Assembly: GCA_958348245.1 (NCBI GenBank)
Contig: CATVYJ010000004.1
Coordinates: forward strand, 62,001 to 126,000
Length of the DNA stretch: 64,000 nucleotides
Origin: an uncultured Veillonellaceae bacterium
GTDB taxonomy: Bacteria; Bacillota; Negativicutes; Veillonellales; Dialisteraceae
Direction of reading: 5' to 3'
This document shows positions 61,888 through 64,000 of the stretch, piece by piece; within the stretch, counting starts at the first letter, position 1; every line of letters begins with the position of its first letter. A model generated the notes under the pieces. That model searched no databases and was not told the DNA's origin. It saw nothing but the letters and a program-made list of their open reading frames with translations. Position numbers and translations under genes: made by a program.

Positions 61888-63759
61888 TTATTTCTTATCG
61901 TCGTCTACGACTTTGTAGTCCGCGTCGACCGTGTCGCCGTCCGCTTTGTGCGCCGCGCCCTGCTGGGGTCCCTGCTGCGCGCCCTGTGCCTGCTGCTGAG
62001 CCTGCGCGGCCTGCTGCGCCTGCTGATACAGCTTTTCCGTCAGTTCGTGGAGCGGCTTCGTGAGCGCTTCCGCGTCGGCTTTGATCTTCTCCGCGTCGTC
62101 GCCCTTGAGGGTTTCCTTCAGTTTGGCGATGGCGTCATTCACTTCTTTCACCTTCGCCGCGTCGGCCTTGTCGCCGATTTCCTTCACGGTCTTTTCCGCC
62201 TGATACACGAGGGCTTCCGCGTTGTTCCGCGCGGTGACCGCTTCCTTGCGTTTCTTGTCTTCCGCTTCGTGCGCCTTCGCATCCTGCTGCATCCGTTCAA
62301 TTTCTTCGTCGGACAGGCCGGAGGAAGAGGTGATGTCGATCTTCTGTTCCTTGCCGGTGCCGAGGTCTTTCGCGGAGACGTGGACGATGCCGTTTGCGTC
62401 GATGTCGAAGGTGACCTGAATCTGCGGCACGCCTCTCGGAGCCGGCGGGATGTCGGACAGTTCAAACCGGCCGAGGGTCTTGTTGTCCGCCGCCATGGGA
62501 CGTTCGCCCTGCAGGACATGGATGTCTACGGACGGCTGATTGTCCGCCGCGGTGGAGAAGATCTGGGTCTTCTGGGTCGGGATGGTGGTGTTTCTCTTGA
62601 TCATGGTGGTGAAGACGCCGCCCAGCGTTTCGATGCCGAGAGACAGCGGGGTCACGTCGAGGAGGAGCACGTCTTTCACTTCGCCCTTGAGGACGCCTGC
62701 CTGGATGGCCGCGCCTACGGCGACGGATTCATCCGGGTTGATGCCCTTGTTCGGTTCCTTGCCGAATTTATTCTTGATGAGGGTCTGTACCGCGGGAATG
62801 CGGGACGAGCCGCCCACGAGGAGAATCTTTTCGATGTCGGAAGCGGTGACGCCCGCGTCCTTCATGGCGATGTCGATCGGAGCGACGGTGGCCTGCACGA
62901 GGTCTTCCGTGATGCGGTCAAATTCCGCACGGGAGAGGGTCGCGTCGAAGTGCACCGGCTGGCCGTTTGCATCTACCGTGAGGAAGGGCAGGTTGATTTC
63001 CGTGGACATCACGCCGGACAGCTCGATCTTCGCCTTTTCGCCCGCTTCTTTCAGACGCTGGTTCGTCATGGGATCGCGGCGCAGCTCAAAGCCGTTCTGC
63101 TTCTTGAAGGTGTCGGCGATCCAGTCCATGACGCGCGCGTCGAAGTCGTCGCCGCCGAGATGGCCGTTGCCGTTGGACGCCTTGACTTCAAAGACGCCGT
63201 CCGCCAGATCGAGGATGGACACATCGAACGTGCCGCCGCCCAGGTCGTATACGAGGAAAGTGTGTTCCTTGCCGTCGTTGATCTTGTCGAGGCCGTACGC
63301 GAGGGACGACGCCGTCGGTTCGTTGATGATGCGGAGCACGTTCAGGCCGGCGATCTTGCCCGCGTCTTTCGTGGCCTGGCGCTGGCTGTCCGTGAAGTAC
63401 GCCGGGCAGGTGATGACCGCTTCGGTGACCGGTTCGCCCAGGTACGCTTCCGCGTCGGCTTTCAGCTTCTGGAGAATCATCGCGGAAATTTCCTGCGGGG
63501 TGTAGCTCTTGTCGTCGATGGTGACTTTGTAATCGCTGCCCATGTGGCGCTTGATGGAAACGACCGTGCGGTCCGGATTGGATACAGCCTGGCGCTTTGC
63601 GAGCTGGCCTACGAGACGTTCGCCCGTCTTGGAGAAGCCCACCACGGACGGGGTGAGACGGCTGCCTTCCGCGTTCGGAATGACGACGGGTTCGCCGCCT
63701 TCCATGACGGCCACCACGGAGTTTGTCGTACCAAGATCGATACCAATAACTTTAGACAT
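61888..63759 (-). CDS. dnaK: Molecular chaperone DnaK (Hsp70)
   Basis: 623 aa. ATPase domain with IGIDLGTTNSVVAVMEGG, AVITCPAYFTDSQRQATKDA and VYDLGGGTFDVSIL; interdomain linker DVLLLDVTPLSLG; substrate-binding domain; C-terminal lid ending in a Gln/Ala-rich stretch and the acidic DADYKVVDDDKK. GGAGG precedes the ATG. Between grpE and dnaJ in the usual grpE-dnaK-dnaJ order; hrcA and the operon promoter would be outside the window. Confidence 0.98.
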   Translation of the reverse strand: MSKVIGIDLGTTNSVVAVMEGGEPVVIPNAEGSRLTPSVVGFSKTGERLVGQLAKRQAVSNPDRTVVSIKRHMGSDYKVTIDDKSYTPQEISAMILQKLKADAEAYLGEPVTEAVITCPAYFTDSQRQATKDAGKIAGLNVLRIINEPTASSLAYGLDKINDGKEHTFLVYDLGGGTFDVSILDLADGVFEVKASNGNGHLGGDDFDARVMDWIADTFKKQNGFELRRDPMTNQRLKEAGEKAKIELSGVMSTEINLPFLTVDANGQPVHFDATLSRAEFDRITEDLVQATVAPIDIAMKDAGVTASDIEKILLVGGSSRIPAVQTLIKNKFGKEPNKGINPDESVAVGAAIQAGVLKGEVKDVLLLDVTPLSLGIETLGGVFTTMIKRNTTIPTQKTQIFSTAADNQPSVDIHVLQGERPMAADNKTLGRFELSDIPPAPRGVPQIQVTFDIDANGIVHVSAKDLGTGKEQKIDITSSSGLSDEEIERMQQDAKAHEAEDKKRKEAVTARNNAEALVYQAEKTVKEIGDKADAAKVKEVNDAIAKLKETLKGDDAEKIKADAEALTKPLHELTEKLYQQAQQAAQAQQQAQGAQQGPQQGAAHKADGDTVDADYKVVDDDKK

Positions 63760-63819
63760 AGAAATAGCCTCCTTTAAAATTTCTCTTCTGTCTGTATGGA
63801 AATCCGCCTGCGCGGAGAA

Positions 63820-64000
63820 TTATCCATTATGCACGACCTGCACTTTGGCGGGCCGGATGACCCGGTCTTTCAGGCGGTATCCCTTCTGGAACACCGCGGC
63901 CACCGTGTCGTCTTCCTTACCCGGCGCGGGAGCCTGCATGACCGCTTCGTGCACGTGCGGATCAAAGGGCGCGCCTTCCGCGGCGATTTCTTCCACGCCG
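63820..64000 (-). CDS. grpE: Nucleotide exchange factor GrpE (5' part outside window)
   Basis: Only the last 60 codons are present. They read DPHVHEAVMQAP, EDDTVAAVFQKGYRLKDRVIRPAKV, split around the middle, and end VVHNG before TAA, which is the conserved beta-domain end of GrpE that contacts DnaK. It lies 60 bp upstream of dnaK on the same strand. Confidence 0.95.
   Translation of the reverse strand, partial: GVEEIAAEGAPFDPHVHEAVMQAPAPGKEDDTVAAVFQKGYRLKDRVIRPAKVQVVHNG

Noticed and set aside
59661..62063. 800-codon plus-strand frame opposite the hydrolase and dnaJ
   Set aside because: Shadow of dnaJ and the hydrolase.

Overview
The window is a GC-rich chromosomal segment, most likely from a diderm member of the Firmicutes (class Negativicutes, perhaps a Dialister- or Megasphaera-like Veillonellaceae). 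The evidence is the mix of Gram-positive-style gene content (rimP-nusA-ylxR-ylxQ-infB-rbfA operon, cdaA-cdaR-glmM, T-box leaders, PotE- and YjiG/H-type transporters) with an outer-membrane trimeric autotransporter that ends in an SLH domain. SLH domains anchor the Negativicutes outer membrane to peptidoglycan. The genus is inferred, not proven.

Layout. 1-6929 (minus): the translation/transcription operon rimP-nusA-ylxR-ylxQ-infB-rbfA-nrnA-truB, with truB cut by the window edge and a near-ideal promoter upstream of rimP. 7216-8886 (plus): a small exported protein and an M18 aminopeptidase. 8986-10670 (minus): amtB-glnB ammonium module. 10992-16034 (minus): six genes (carboxymuconolactone decarboxylase, aldo/keto reductase, two hydrolases, flavodoxin, cupin), five of them with export signals, facing a MerR regulator (16179-16613) across a MerR-type promoter with a 19-bp spacer. 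16673-19862 (minus): cdaA-cdaR-glmM. 20087-22046: a DUF4274-like protein, a small membrane protein and a LysR regulator divergent from pyruvate:ferredoxin oxidoreductase (22294-25842). 25916-27761: a T-box leader (probable Cys specifier) and a DAACS-family symporter. 28252-29884: PotE-like antiporter with a long leader. 29951-31825: an AT-rich two-gene cassette of unknown function. 31888-33270: DUF234-type AAA ATPase with a palindrome at its promoter. 33522-34923: exported ABM-domain protein and a flavin reductase. 35112-38141: autotransporter adhesin with internal DNA repeats. 38455-42432: aminotransferase, UroD-like protein, gamma-glutamyltransferase. 42571-45819: Leu T-box and leuCDB. 45861-48997: MATE exporter, transaldolase-like aldolase and divergent LysR. 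49499-49885: XRE regulator, followed by a heavily structured non-coding stretch (50118-50609). 50646-56275: branched-chain amino-acid ABC transporter livKHMGF with two T-box leaders. 56375-60536: MgtC-like protein, M20 amidohydrolase, YjiG/YjiH pair, membrane-anchored hydrolase. 60690-64000: dnaJ, dnaK and partial grpE.

The most striking theme is branched-chain amino-acid control by T-boxes. The leuC leader reads CTC (Leu). The livK leader reads GTC (Val). The livHMGF leader appears to contain two complete sensor domains, CTC (Leu) then ATC (Ile), before two antiterminator/terminator modules. All three leaders carry a duplicated antiterminator/terminator. Together they would couple Leu synthesis and Leu/Ile/Val uptake to charging of the three cognate tRNAs. 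Other items worth following are the atypical Cys T-box, the AT-rich bicistron at 30006-31825, the MerR-controlled envelope redox cluster and the structured intergenic element.
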